Below, piece by piece: positions 19,101 through 26,675 of a stretch of 64,000 nt of DNA. The notes beneath the pieces were generated by a model. It searched no databases. It was not told where the DNA came from and saw only the letters and a list, made by a program, of their open reading frames with translations. Source of the DNA: Bacteroidota bacterium (GTDB lineage: Bacteria > Bacteroidota > Bacteroidia > Chitinophagales > Chitinophagaceae); the NCBI GenBank assembly GCA_028875875.1, contig JAGWUV010000008.1:1-64000 (forward strand). Reading direction: 5' to 3'. Both the position numbers and the translations under genes were made by a program. How positions within the stretch are numbered: position 1 is the stretch's first letter; the number at the start of each line of letters is the position of its first letter.

Positions 19101-19334
19101 TAAGATGCGATAAGCAATTTGCCGGGTTCCGGAAGATTCAGATGTTAACTGCCAGCTTAATAGTGGATGTAGATCATCAACACAATAAGGCCGGCTTTCA
19201 TAGTTGCAGTTTAACCCTGTAACCTGTAAAGCGAGGGATCGATTAAAGGAGGAAAAAATGAAAAAGCTGATCATAAAAGGTATTATCTTCCCTAAGATTA
19301 TATGAAGACAGCAGGAGCCATTATTTTTTTTCAT
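16125..19334 (-). CDS. Alpha-L-rhamnosidase, GH78
   Basis: The 1069-residue exported protein has the full Bacteroidota GH78 architecture. A hydrophobic N-terminus is followed by a fibronectin-like domain (NCNYESRPYCVDDLHPLLSW), an inserted galactose-binding-like segment (about residues 165-275), the rhamnosidase N domain (RKTFTLSKKIKTATVYYAALG...VTINGKKV), and an alpha/alpha barrel. The catalytic loop is ADPNREKQGWTQD with E638 and D645. The late glutamate in LQEGWYGGG (E929) fits the general-base position. The enzyme releases alpha-linked L-rhamnose from glycans. The first aspartate of the common DCPxRE loop appears one residue later here (D634), a variant I believe occurs in other Bacteroidota GH78 proteins. 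It lies 127 bases downstream of the third fucosidase, on the same strand. Confidence 0.92.
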   Translation of the reverse strand: MKKNNGSCCLHIILGKIIPFMISFFIFSSFNRSLALQVTGLNCNYESRPYCVDDLHPLLSWQLTSESSGTRQIAYRILVASSPKLLANNMGDLWDSKKVSSEQSLYISYKGKELQSDKTYYWKVQVWDHSGDSAWSEVASWHMGLLHTSDWKAKWISASRWFTPVQFRPKGLQLGDKGGWADIDLGEKIMIDHINLVAHDTISFPQRFRIIASDTFNFISSKVLVDFSNEDFHLQGKKSVQFSFASVSHRFLRLQILPSSNRKETIVRQMEVYSNGRNVALMKFTREYNTAWDHGHAPFLVDGMPSENEGDTCPADACPSPAAPEFRKTFTLSKKIKTATVYYAALGMTDVTINGKKVTDELLTPPFTDYSKRIMYTAYDVTDLLTSGDNTIGVILGNGFFTPPSLGFGQRHNGNGPPRFLLQIQITYTDGKKEWIGSDRTWKWSTSEITFNDVWAGYTEDRNLAKQGWDQPYFDDHNWQMAAEMKSLPGKLVARKGTPNKINGIIYPISVQNNHAYFSTVSVGWPQLKLIGKKGQHITISGSGPGYKSAKLNFILAEDGPIVLSPRFIIQPGPIDLQIDGLDQPLALKNICIQYVNANLTQTGDFTCSNPYLDSLFHITMHTHRNYMYDFPADPNREKQGWTQDVQNMFNTAAYFTDVRSIYARWWDDMADAQDQQGYLGSVVPMVNRQVYDWNSPWWSGMIIFLPWEHYLYYGNITMLSKSYEAMKNYVGLLGRIAATGEGQTWNAYPYYTQNLDTAAARKKMIIWNGAGDWNNPYTRTQHAVPTPINTMTAWFYYANIVGKTASLLGEKSDAVKYAALAEDIRKRFNESYFHPQTGLYGDSTNNQTAQVLPLATGMVPEDKTDLTYQRLVDAIHLRGDHIGTGFISTNFLLQTLASHREAALANKIINQRNYPSWATLIKKGVLQEGWYGGGAQMPSCGGAVGAWLFQSVLGIRPDTAHPGFKTFILAPQPDPGSKLVSAKGHYDCPYGRIWVSWTLTEKEFVFDVTVPANTTALLQLPWFDHGELTESGSAAASNKYVSQIQINKDVLSCWVQPGQYHFKTSVKN

Positions 19335-19461
19335 TTTTAAATTAGCTTACGATGAAAGATGTACAAATGAAGCGTATGGTTTTTATTAATTAAATCCTGT
19401 GATCAACCTTAACATCCGGTTCTTATGAATTGATTGATCATATACCGGGAAAAAATATTAT

Positions 19462-20823
19462 TTATAAAACCAACTCAACAACAGGTATCTCATACAAAGG
19501 TTTTTGAACAGGTAATTTCAGGATAATATCATTACCGTCTTCCACATACTTTAATTCAGAATTATCATGAAGGAATTGAGCATACTTGATTTTGTTTTTA
19601 TAACCGGGTAGTTTCAGCAAGCCATCCGAAGGATAGTCATATAAATGAAGGTATAATCGTTTAGTAGTGGCATTATACGTAAGCTTCGTACTATCCGGAG
19701 CCTTGAAGCCATCCGGGGCAAACGTGCAACCATATATAGCTTTACTGTTGGCGTGCATCCAATAGCCAATGCTATCCAATGCCTTATTAGCCCGATAGTC
19801 AAATTCTCCCCTTGCAGTTGGACCAACATTTAAAATAAGATTACCTCCATTACTAACCGAGGTAATCAGCAAATCCAATAATTGTCTGTTTGTTTTCCAG
19901 GTATGCTCATCCCTGTAATAGCCCCAGGATCCCGAAAAAGTTTGGCAAGTCTCCCATGTCTTTCCTTTGAACTTAGCCAATGCCGAAGTTTTTACCTGCT
20001 CCGGCGTAGCAAAATCACCACCATCTTCATATTCATTAAGATCGAGGCGATTGTTAACAATAATAGAGGGCTGAAGCTTTCTTATTTGTTTCAGCAAAGA
20101 AACAGAACCCCAATCATTTTTGTCTTTTCCATGACCATGACCTCCCTTATTTGGAAACGAAAAGTCCAGCCAAAGAACATCGATCTTACCATATTTAGTA
20201 AGCAGCTCAGTGATTTGATGATAAATATAGTCCCGGTACACAGCCATGTGCCTGTTTGCATTCAGGCGGTTGAAGGCAGCGGTATCGGCATCATTGGAAG
20301 GCCGTAGCGGATGATAATAATCAACTGTATAATCAGGATGGTGCCAATCCAGCAAAGAATAATAAAATCCAACCTTTATACCTTCTGCCCTGAAAGCATC
20401 CACAAATTCCTTTACCAAATCCCTTCCGGCAGCAGTATTCGTAGCCTTATAATTGGTGTACTTACTATCAAATAAACAAAAACCTTCGTGATGTTTGGTG
20501 GTAAGCACAGCATATTTCATCCCCGCTGCTTTTGCTTCCTTTGCCCACTTCTTAGGATCGAACAAATCAGGATTGAATAAATCAAAATATTTTTGATATT
20601 CTTCATTTGTTAATCGTTCATTACTCTTCACCCATTCATGCCTTGCAGGCAAGGCATACAAGCCCCAATGAATAAACATCCCAAAACGGTCTTGCTTCCA
20701 CCATTCCATTCGCTTATTCTTTTGTTCCTCCGTTTCATGACCAATCTTCTTTTGTGCTATGGCATTGTAAACCCATAGTACGAAACATATCGAAAAAAGA
20801 TAGCTGATAACCTTACTTTTCAT
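19462..20823 (-). CDS. GH29 alpha-L-fucosidase
   Basis: The product has 453 residues with a signal peptide ending at NAIAQ (residue 24). Catalytic motifs are DRFGMFIHWGLYALPARHEW, LTTKHHEGFCLFDSKYTNY, GFYYSLLDWHHPDY and VLWLDFSF, where D220 is the predicted nucleophile. ILNVGPTARGEFD ends the barrel. HHEGF, with glutamate in place of aspartate, is a known form within GH29. A small beta domain forms the C-terminus, with no extra binding module. It is the third GH29 protein in the window and differs from the two at 6.7-10.4 kb, so a different linkage specificity is likely. It is upstream of the GH78 gene and both may share a transcript. Confidence 0.92.
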   Translation of the reverse strand: MKSKVISYLFSICFVLWVYNAIAQKKIGHETEEQKNKRMEWWKQDRFGMFIHWGLYALPARHEWVKSNERLTNEEYQKYFDLFNPDLFDPKKWAKEAKAAGMKYAVLTTKHHEGFCLFDSKYTNYKATNTAAGRDLVKEFVDAFRAEGIKVGFYYSLLDWHHPDYTVDYYHPLRPSNDADTAAFNRLNANRHMAVYRDYIYHQITELLTKYGKIDVLWLDFSFPNKGGHGHGKDKNDWGSVSLLKQIRKLQPSIIVNNRLDLNEYEDGGDFATPEQVKTSALAKFKGKTWETCQTFSGSWGYYRDEHTWKTNRQLLDLLITSVSNGGNLILNVGPTARGEFDYRANKALDSIGYWMHANSKAIYGCTFAPDGFKAPDSTKLTYNATTKRLYLHLYDYPSDGLLKLPGYKNKIKYAQFLHDNSELKYVEDGNDIILKLPVQKPLYEIPVVELVL

Positions 20824-21220
20824 TTATTTCTATTTGCTTGTTTAATATAAAAAATTAACACCTGAGTTTCTCCCTTCTAATTTATATGCGATGCCGCTTA
20901 CTTACTACTAAAAACATTGACTTAATAAATTTTAAAACATGAATATATCGAGTTACTGCGTAAAGACGAGGTATATGTGAATCAAAAAGGGGGGGCTATT
21001 AATTCATCATAAAAGATTCCTGTAAGGATAAAGACTTATTGTTTCGTGTAGTTAAGAAAGATAAAAACAGTAGTATTAAACTCCTTAAATCTAGAAGGAA
21101 AGTGATAGTAAATTTAGGTTTGTAAATATGCTAGGAAAAATGAAAAATCTAATGATTTAATTAACACCTATTTTGTCTATAGGATCAGGAAGAAATTAAA
21201 TAGCCATAAGTAAAATAAAA
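20824..21220. other. Non-coding AT-rich region upstream of the fucosidase
   Basis: About 400 AT-rich bases between the fucosidase start and the terminator that follows the tRNA gene. It must hold the promoter of the minus-strand fucosidase/rhamnosidase pair, but no clear consensus match was found. No open frame with family similarity was seen. Confidence 0.4.
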
Positions 21221-21248
21221 AAGGATTCACATGTAACATGAATCCTTC
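21221..21248 (-). terminator. Hairpin terminator after the tRNA gene
   Basis: The inverted repeat AAGGATTCA / TGAATCCTT surrounds a short CATG-containing loop. On the minus strand it is followed by a T-rich tail (TTTTTTATTTTA). It lies 10 bases beyond the tRNA 3' end, the right place to end that transcript. Confidence 0.7.
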
Positions 21249-21258
21249 AAAATTTCTG

Positions 21259-21332
21259 TAGCGGGATCGGGAGTTGAACCCGAGACCTTTGGGTTATGAA
21301 TCCAACGCTCTAACCACCTGAGCTACCCCGCC
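21259..21332 (-). tRNA. tRNA with CAU anticodon (probably elongator tRNA-Met)
   Basis: A 74-nt cloverleaf can be folded on the minus strand: acceptor GGCGGGG/TCCCGCT, D-stem GCTC/GAGC, anticodon loop TTCATAA with CAT at 21296-21298, T-stem TCGGG/CCCGA with loop TTCAACT, and discriminator A. CCA is not encoded. The first acceptor pair is G-U and the last anticodon-stem pair is A-C. The C1-A72 mismatch and three G-C anticodon-stem pairs of an initiator are absent, so this is an elongator Met tRNA, or less likely the lysidine-modified Ile tRNA that also carries CAU. Confidence 0.92.
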
Positions 21333-21342
21333 AATTGGGGTG

Positions 21343-21372
21343 CAAATATAGGTGATTGAATGATTTTACAAT
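21343..21372 (-). promoter_or_regulatory. Predicted tRNA promoter (TAnnTTTG type)
   Basis: The minus strand reads TATATTTG at 21350-21343, a full match to the Bacteroidota -7 box, 11 bases before the tRNA 5' end. An ATTG, one mismatch from the -33 TTTG, lies 18 bases upstream at 21372-21369. The upstream half overlaps the last bases before the E1 gene's stop codon. Confidence 0.6.
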
Positions 21373-21373
21373 A

Positions 21374-23440
21374 CTAATAGGCTAAAAGTTTTGCGATTCT
21401 ATTCTGAACTTTTTCTACCGTAGGCAACATAGCTGCTTCCAATCCCATATTAATAGGTACTGCAGGCAAATTCAAAGCTCCTACCACCTCTACTTTGGCA
21501 TCTAAGAAATGATAACAATGGTTGGAAATTCTTAAGGATAATGCTTCTGCAAAAGAATTGTTTTGTTGTTCCTCGCTTAACACAATCACCTTACCATGCT
21601 TGATCACTGATTCAAAAATCATATTCTCATCCAGCGGATATAAGGTTCGCAGGTCTATCACCTCTACCTGACCGGGAAATTTTGCTGCTGCATTTTTCGC
21701 CCAGTGTACTCCCATTCCATAGGTGATGATACAAACCGTTTCTCCTCTTTTTACCTTAGCAGGATCAGGCTGCATGGCCACACCGGCTTTTCCAAGAGGC
21801 AGGATATAATCCCTGGCAGGCTCAATGGTTTTTGCCTCTTCCGTTCCGGCTACTTTGCTCCAGTACAATCCTTTATGTTCGAGCATCACCACAGGGTTAG
21901 GATCATGGAACGCAGCCTTCATCAACCCCTTCATATCTGCTGCATTCGAAGGATAAACGATTTTAATTCCTTTTATCGTTAATAACGTACTCTCAATGCT
22001 ACCGCTGTGATAAGGGCCTCCGCCACCATAAGCACCCACAGGTACACGCAATACCATTTGCACCGGAAATTTACCATTACTCAGGTAACTCGATTTGGAT
22101 ATTTCAGTAACCAATTGGTTAAACGCAGGGTACAGGTAATCTGCAAACTGTACTTCAACGATCGGTTTTAATCCTAAAGCCGACATACCTACTGTTGAGC
22201 CCACAATATAAGCCTCCTGTATGGCCGTATTGAAAACACGGTTATCACCAAATTTTTCAGCCAGGGTAGCGGCTTCCCTGAAAACACCTCCCAGCCTTTG
22301 GCCTACATCCTGTCCATATAACAAAGCTTCGGGATGTTCCTGCATCAATTCTTCCACTGCATGCAGTGCCGCATCCACCATCAGCACCTTCTCACCCGAT
22401 TTTGGAGCACGTTGTCCTTTTTCTTCTTTCACAGGCGTAGGTACAAACACATGTTCCTCCACCTCGGTAATATCAGGCTCTGCAGCCTCCCTTGCCTTAT
22501 TGAAGGCCTCATTTACCACCCGCTGTGCCTGTGCTTCTGCTTCATTAATTTCATGTTCGTTAAAACCTACACCGGTTAAAATGAGCCTTAATTTCGGGAT
22601 AGGATCATACAAACCATGCTTCAGCAGGTCTTCGCGGCTCCTGTAAAATTCCCTTCTCACCCCGCTGGTATGATGGCCCAATAAAGGTACTTTGGCATGC
22701 ACCAATACCGGCTTTCTTTCTCTCCTGGCATACTCAATGGCCTGGCTCATCACTTCATAACTTCTCATAAAATCACTGCCGTCTACCTGCATACGTTTCA
22801 GGCCTTTAAATCCTTCGGCGTATTCATAAGCGTTCATGGAACGTATCTCATTCGAACTGGCACTGATACTCCATTGGTTATCCTGTACAAGATAAATAAT
22901 AGGCAATTGTTTTAACACGGCAAACTGCCAGGCTTCAGCCACCTCGCCTTCCGTTACGCTACCATCTCCCATAGAACATATCACAACCGGGTTTTCACCA
23001 CCATCCCCTCTTTTTAATATGGAAAGATTATGCTGCTCAAGGTATTGTATGCCCTGTGCCAATCCTGTGGTAGGAATGGCCTGCATACCCGTTGCACTGC
23101 TCTGATGAATGATGCCTGGTTTATCCGCTACACGGTTATTAGGATGGCAGTAATAAGAACGGCCGGCAGAAAAAGGATCATCTCTCTTGGCCAGTAATTG
23201 CAGCATCAGCTCATACGGCTGAAACCCTACCGCAAGCAGGGTGCTATCGTCTCTGTAATAAGGGCTTACCCAGTCGCACGACAATAATTGTAAACCGGTT
23301 GCTATTTGTATGGCCTCATGCCCACGGGAAGTTGAGTGCACATACTTACAAACCTGGCGGTTTGCCTCGTAAGTGTCACACATCGCTTTGGCCGTAACCA
23401 TCAGCTGATATGCTCTCAATAATGTATCCCTGTTTAACAT
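21374..23440 (-). CDS. Fused alpha/beta E1 subunit of a branched-chain 2-oxoacid dehydrogenase
   Basis: This 688-residue protein carries both E1 chains. The alpha part (about 1-330) has the thiamine diphosphate motif GDGSVTEGE (158-166) ending at N188, and YYRDDSTLL and HPNNRVADKPGIIHQSS typical of E1 alpha. The beta part (about 350-688) has GQDVGQRLGGVFREAATLAEKFG, the transketolase pyrimidine-binding domain (VEVQFADYLYPAFNQ) and a C-terminal domain with VIDLRTLYPLDEN. It decarboxylates 2-oxoacids (most likely from Val, Leu or Ile) and acylates the E2 lipoyl domain. The single-chain fusion is frequent in Bacteroidota. No E2 or E3 gene is in the window. A FAH-family gene lies immediately upstream. 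Confidence 0.93.
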   Translation of the reverse strand: MLNRDTLLRAYQLMVTAKAMCDTYEANRQVCKYVHSTSRGHEAIQIATGLQLLSCDWVSPYYRDDSTLLAVGFQPYELMLQLLAKRDDPFSAGRSYYCHPNNRVADKPGIIHQSSATGMQAIPTTGLAQGIQYLEQHNLSILKRGDGGENPVVICSMGDGSVTEGEVAEAWQFAVLKQLPIIYLVQDNQWSISASSNEIRSMNAYEYAEGFKGLKRMQVDGSDFMRSYEVMSQAIEYARRERKPVLVHAKVPLLGHHTSGVRREFYRSREDLLKHGLYDPIPKLRLILTGVGFNEHEINEAEAQAQRVVNEAFNKAREAAEPDITEVEEHVFVPTPVKEEKGQRAPKSGEKVLMVDAALHAVEELMQEHPEALLYGQDVGQRLGGVFREAATLAEKFGDNRVFNTAIQEAYIVGSTVGMSALGLKPIVEVQFADYLYPAFNQLVTEISKSSYLSNGKFPVQMVLRVPVGAYGGGGPYHSGSIESTLLTIKGIKIVYPSNAADMKGLMKAAFHDPNPVVMLEHKGLYWSKVAGTEEAKTIEPARDYILPLGKAGVAMQPDPAKVKRGETVCIITYGMGVHWAKNAAAKFPGQVEVIDLRTLYPLDENMIFESVIKHGKVIVLSEEQQNNSFAEALSLRISNHCYHFLDAKVEVVGALNLPAVPINMGLEAAMLPTVEKVQNRIAKLLAY

Positions 23441-23462
23441 GAAACGGTATTGGTTCTTTTAC

Positions 23463-24074
23463 TTATTTAATCTCTATTTCAAAAACTTTTGTTTGCTCAA
23501 AAAATCCTTCCAATAAATCTCCTACCACACACTCTCCCACGCCTGCCGGTGTTCCGGTAAAAACGAGATCGCCAATGTTCAGTGAAAAATAATTGGATAT
23601 ATGTGCTACGATATAATCGAATGAATAAATCATGTCTGTACTGTTCCCTTCCTGCACAGTTTGCTGGTTCTTTTGAAGAGAGAACAGAATAGGTTTTTTA
23701 AGAAGATCAGGTGTGATGTCGAACCATTTGCCTATAACAGCAGAATTATCCCAGGCTTTTGCCTTTTCCCAGGGCAGGCCTTTTTTCTTTAACTCTGCCT
23801 GCACATCCCTGGCCGTAAAATCAATACCTACAGTAATTTTATTGTAATATTTAGAGGCATGTTTCTCCTGTATATATTTCCCGTTCTTGGAAATAGAAAG
23901 CACCAACTCCGCCTCGTAGTGAAGTTCATTGGAGAATTCCGGGTAATAAAAAGGCGTATGGCTCTGTAATAAAGCACTTTTGGGCTTCATGAATATTACA
24001 GGCTCTTCTGGAACAGCATTACCCAGCTCTTTAGCATGGTCTGCATAATTCCGCCCTACGCAGAATATTTTCAT
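23463..24074 (-). CDS. Fumarylacetoacetate hydrolase (FAH) family protein
   Basis: The 203-residue protein starts MKIFCVGRNYADHAKELGN and has EEPVIFMKPKSAL and ELHYEAELVLSISK, where the acidic residues bind the metal, and later VFTGTPAGVGE. Length and motifs match the compact FAHD1-like group (acylpyruvate hydrolase, oxaloacetate decarboxylase/tautomerase or hydroxyheptadienedioate isomerase activity). The exact substrate cannot be read from the sequence. The E1 fusion starts 22 bases after its stop, so the two are probably co-transcribed, but a shared pathway is not established. Confidence 0.9.
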   Translation of the reverse strand: MKIFCVGRNYADHAKELGNAVPEEPVIFMKPKSALLQSHTPFYYPEFSNELHYEAELVLSISKNGKYIQEKHASKYYNKITVGIDFTARDVQAELKKKGLPWEKAKAWDNSAVIGKWFDITPDLLKKPILFSLQKNQQTVQEGNSTDMIYSFDYIVAHISNYFSLNIGDLVFTGTPAGVGECVVGDLLEGFFEQTKVFEIEIK

Positions 24075-24197
24075 AGTTGTAGCATTAAATAGTAATTAAG
24101 TAACCTGCGACTAAAAGAGGCTAAGAATAGCCTGAAACCCGTCGGAATAGATTACTTACATTATATTTTCGCTACTATAACTGATGATGTGCGGATT

Positions 24198-24776
24198 TTA
24201 TTGTGTAAATGACGAATTATTTACAGTATTCATCGTTTTTTCGAGCCCTATAGTGGAAAAAGATTCAATCACCTCCACGCATTTCTCTATCTTCTGCCTA
24301 ACGATCGGCTCCTCTTCTTTCCACCACTTGCCCAATACAAATTCAGCCTGCATACCCTTTGGAAAATTATTGCCAATACCAAACCGTAGCTTGGGATATT
24401 TATCTGTACCCAGGGTGAGTTGAATATCCCTCAAGCCATTATGACCACCATCGCTACCCGATCCCCGTAAGCGTAATTTGGCAACCGGCAAAGCCAGGTC
24501 GTCTACAATAGTTAGCGTATTTTCTAACGCGATCTTCTCTTTATCCATCCAATATTTAAAAGCCTTACCACTTAAGTTCATATAAGTGGTGGGTTTGATA
24601 CAAATAAATGTTCTTCCTTTCCACTTTACTTCTGCAACGTAAGCAAGGCGGTCCATTTTAAACAGGCCGCCATGCTTTAGTACAAAAGCATCTACTACAT
24701 CAAAACCAATATTGTGGCGGGTATGATGATATTCTAACCCGATATTGCCTAATCCGATGATCAAAAACTTGTTCAT
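24198..24776 (-). CDS. pth: Peptidyl-tRNA hydrolase
   Basis: From the ATG at 24776 the protein has 192 residues, the normal size. The longer frame from 24812 would start inside the rplY terminator hairpin and is rejected. Catalytic and substrate residues are in place: N11 in IIGLGN, H21 in TRHNIGF, the asparagine in TYMNLSG, and the aspartates of VDDLALP (92-93). The glycine-rich GSGSDGGHNGLRDI is also typical. It recycles peptidyl-tRNA released from stalled ribosomes. Being next to rplY is a common bacterial arrangement. Confidence 0.96.
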   Translation of the reverse strand: MNKFLIIGLGNIGLEYHHTRHNIGFDVVDAFVLKHGGLFKMDRLAYVAEVKWKGRTFICIKPTTYMNLSGKAFKYWMDKEKIALENTLTIVDDLALPVAKLRLRGSGSDGGHNGLRDIQLTLGTDKYPKLRFGIGNNFPKGMQAEFVLGKWWKEEEPIVRQKIEKCVEVIESFSTIGLEKTMNTVNNSSFTQ

Positions 24777-24812
24777 GTTGTAAAAATAGAACCTGTACAG
24801 GTGTATGCACAA

Positions 24813-24845
24813 AAAAATCCTTCAGCAGGTAACTGAAGGATTTTT
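24813..24845 (-). terminator. Intrinsic terminator between rplY and pth
   Basis: A perfect 13-bp stem (AAAAATCCTTCAG at 24813-24825, CTGAAGGATTTTT at 24833-24845) with a 7-nt loop. On the minus strand it is followed by a T run. It lies 21 bases after the rplY stop and 36 bases before the pth start. Confidence 0.88.
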
Positions 24846-24866
24846 GTATCAGAAAAAGTTGATAGC

Positions 24867-25457
24867 TTATTTCTTTGCTTTTGCAGGAGTTGCAGCAGCT
24901 TCTTCCTGCTTTAACTGCCTTGTCATTACAACAGAAGCGATAGGAATACGAGGAGAGTTGAGGATCTCGATATTGTCTGCTTTCACATCTTCAACGCGTA
25001 TATTACCGTTCAATTGAAGATTGGTGAGATCAACCTCTATATTCTCTCTTAAATATTTAGGAAGGGTTTTCACCTTCAATGATTTGATCTTGGTAATTAA
25101 CTTACCACCTTCTTTAACACCGATAGAGGTACCTGTGAATTTAATAGGTAAGGTAGCGATCACTTTTTTAGTATCTACCAGTTCTAAAAGGTCTACGTGA
25201 ATTAAGGCATCAGATACTTTGTCAAACTGAAGGTCTTTCAGGATACATTTGTACGTTTTGCCCTCTACTTGCACTTCAGCCAGCTGGAACTCGGCAGTGT
25301 ACACTAAAGGCTTGAAAGCCTTTGCAGGAGCAGAAAAGTTAATCTCTGCAGCACCCCCGTAAATTACACCTGGCACTAATTCCTGAGAGCGTAACTGGCG
25401 GGTGGCTTTTTTGCCAATTTCGGTCCTCAGTTGTCCTTCGATTGTAATTGTTTTCAT
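24867..25457 (-). CDS. rplY: 50S ribosomal protein L25 (general stress protein Ctc type)
   Basis: From the ATG at 25457 the protein has 196 residues: MKTITIEGQLRTEIGKKATRQLR, LVPGVIYGG and the L25 N-terminal 5S rRNA-binding domain, then the TL5/Ctc-type C-terminal beta domain (about residues 95-185) and an alanine/lysine-rich tail. It binds 5S rRNA in the large subunit. The start at 25457 fits the predicted promoter just upstream; the frame extending to 25508 would begin upstream of that promoter. The gene ends in a strong terminator. Confidence 0.95.
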   Translation of the reverse strand: MKTITIEGQLRTEIGKKATRQLRSQELVPGVIYGGAAEINFSAPAKAFKPLVYTAEFQLAEVQVEGKTYKCILKDLQFDKVSDALIHVDLLELVDTKKVIATLPIKFTGTSIGVKEGGKLITKIKSLKVKTLPKYLRENIEVDLTNLQLNGNIRVEDVKADNIEILNSPRIPIASVVMTRQLKQEEAAATPAKAKK

Positions 25458-25478
25458 TATTTTTTGTTTTTTGGACGG

Positions 25479-25509
25479 CAAAGGTAGGGGAATGTGTTTA
25501 CTCCACAAA
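25479..25509 (-). promoter_or_regulatory. rplY promoter, TTTG-N19-TACCTTTG
   Basis: On the minus strand TTTG (25509-25506) is followed after 19 bases by TACCTTTG (25486-25479), a full match to the Bacteroidota primary sigma consensus. Transcription should start near 25475, giving a leader of about 18 nt before the ATG at 25457. Confidence 0.75.
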
Positions 25510-25583
25510 GTGAAAATACCCCATTCTCAAGGCTTTTAACCGAAGAATGAGGCATTCAATTATATCAAACTATGCCTGATGTT

Positions 25584-26540
25584 CTATTTATCCCTTCCTC
25601 TTAACTGGGAATGAATAAAAAGACTGGTGATGCTTTTATTCTCATAAGCATTGCGGATAGCGATAGCAAAAAGATCTGCTACCGATACCACTTTTATTTT
25701 TTTACTCTCAAAACGTAAAGGGATGGTATCGCAAATGACCAGTTCTTCCAATACACTGTTCTCGATGTTTTCCTGGGCTTTTCCACTTAACACGGGATGC
25801 GTACACAAAGCTCTTACACTCCTCGCTCCTTTCTCTTTCAGCAGCGCTGCTGCTTTAGCTAAGGTACCACCGGTATCGCAGATATCATCGATCAGCACAA
25901 TATCTCTTCCGGATACTTCACCGATCACCACCATACTGGCTATTTCGTTGGCACGCTTCCGGTGCTTATCGCAAATAACCATTTCCGAATTAAAGAAACT
26001 GGCTATTTCTCTCACCCTGTTTGTACTGCCTACATCCGGCGCAGCGAAAGTGAGGTTTTCTAATTTTAATTGTTCAATATAAGGGATAAAGATTGCCGAA
26101 CTATCCAGGTGATCAACGGGAATATCAAAGAAACCTTGTATTTGAGGTGCATGCAGGTCCATGGTAATCACGCGGTCTGCCCCTGCCGCCTCCAGCAAAG
26201 TGGCTACCAGCTTACTTCCGATGGCTACACGGGGTTTATCTTTCCTGTCTTGCCTGGCATAACCGTAATAAGGGATAACAGCAATGATCTTGTAGGCGCT
26301 GGCTCGTTTGGCCGCATCGATCATTAACAGTAATTCCATCAGGTTATCGGTAGGTGCATAAGTACTCTGTACCAGGAAAACATAATCACCACGAATGCTT
26401 TCCAGGAAAATGGGTTGAAATTCCCCATCACTGAATTTCTGGATATTTACTTTACCTAAAGGGGCTCCAAAACGCTGTGCAATTTTTTCGGCTAATTTCT
26501 GGGAACCATTACCCGAAAATATTTTAACTGATGGGTTCAT
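25584..26540 (-). CDS. prs: Ribose-phosphate pyrophosphokinase
   Basis: The 318-residue enzyme makes PRPP from ribose-5-phosphate and ATP for nucleotide, His and Trp synthesis. Class I motifs are complete: KIFSGNGSQKLAEKIA and KFSDGEFQ at the N-terminus, the flexible loop with YGYARQDRKDKPR, the metal site in TMDLHAPQIQGFFDIPVDHL, and the PRPP-binding loop DDICDTGGTLAKAA. It lies 126 bases upstream of rplY on the same strand, a neighbour pair common in bacteria, but rplY has its own promoter. Confidence 0.96.
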   Translation of the reverse strand: MNPSVKIFSGNGSQKLAEKIAQRFGAPLGKVNIQKFSDGEFQPIFLESIRGDYVFLVQSTYAPTDNLMELLLMIDAAKRASAYKIIAVIPYYGYARQDRKDKPRVAIGSKLVATLLEAAGADRVITMDLHAPQIQGFFDIPVDHLDSSAIFIPYIEQLKLENLTFAAPDVGSTNRVREIASFFNSEMVICDKHRKRANEIASMVVIGEVSGRDIVLIDDICDTGGTLAKAAALLKEKGARSVRALCTHPVLSGKAQENIENSVLEELVICDTIPLRFESKKIKVVSVADLFAIAIRNAYENKSITSLFIHSQLRGRDK

Positions 26541-26675
26541 AAGAAGAGTAAAAAATGTGCGGCGAAGATAAATATAAGGTTAAGAAATTGTGACCTGAAC
26601 GGAATTAATTTTTAATATTGTAATACACATTATCCCTTTCGCATATACCTCCATGATGAAGCTAAATAAAGAATC

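Noticed and set aside
22221-22646. A 141-codon plus-strand frame inside the E1 gene
   Set aside because: It lies opposite the linker and beta part of the E1 fusion, is Ser/Cys-rich without a domain, and has no ribosome-binding context.
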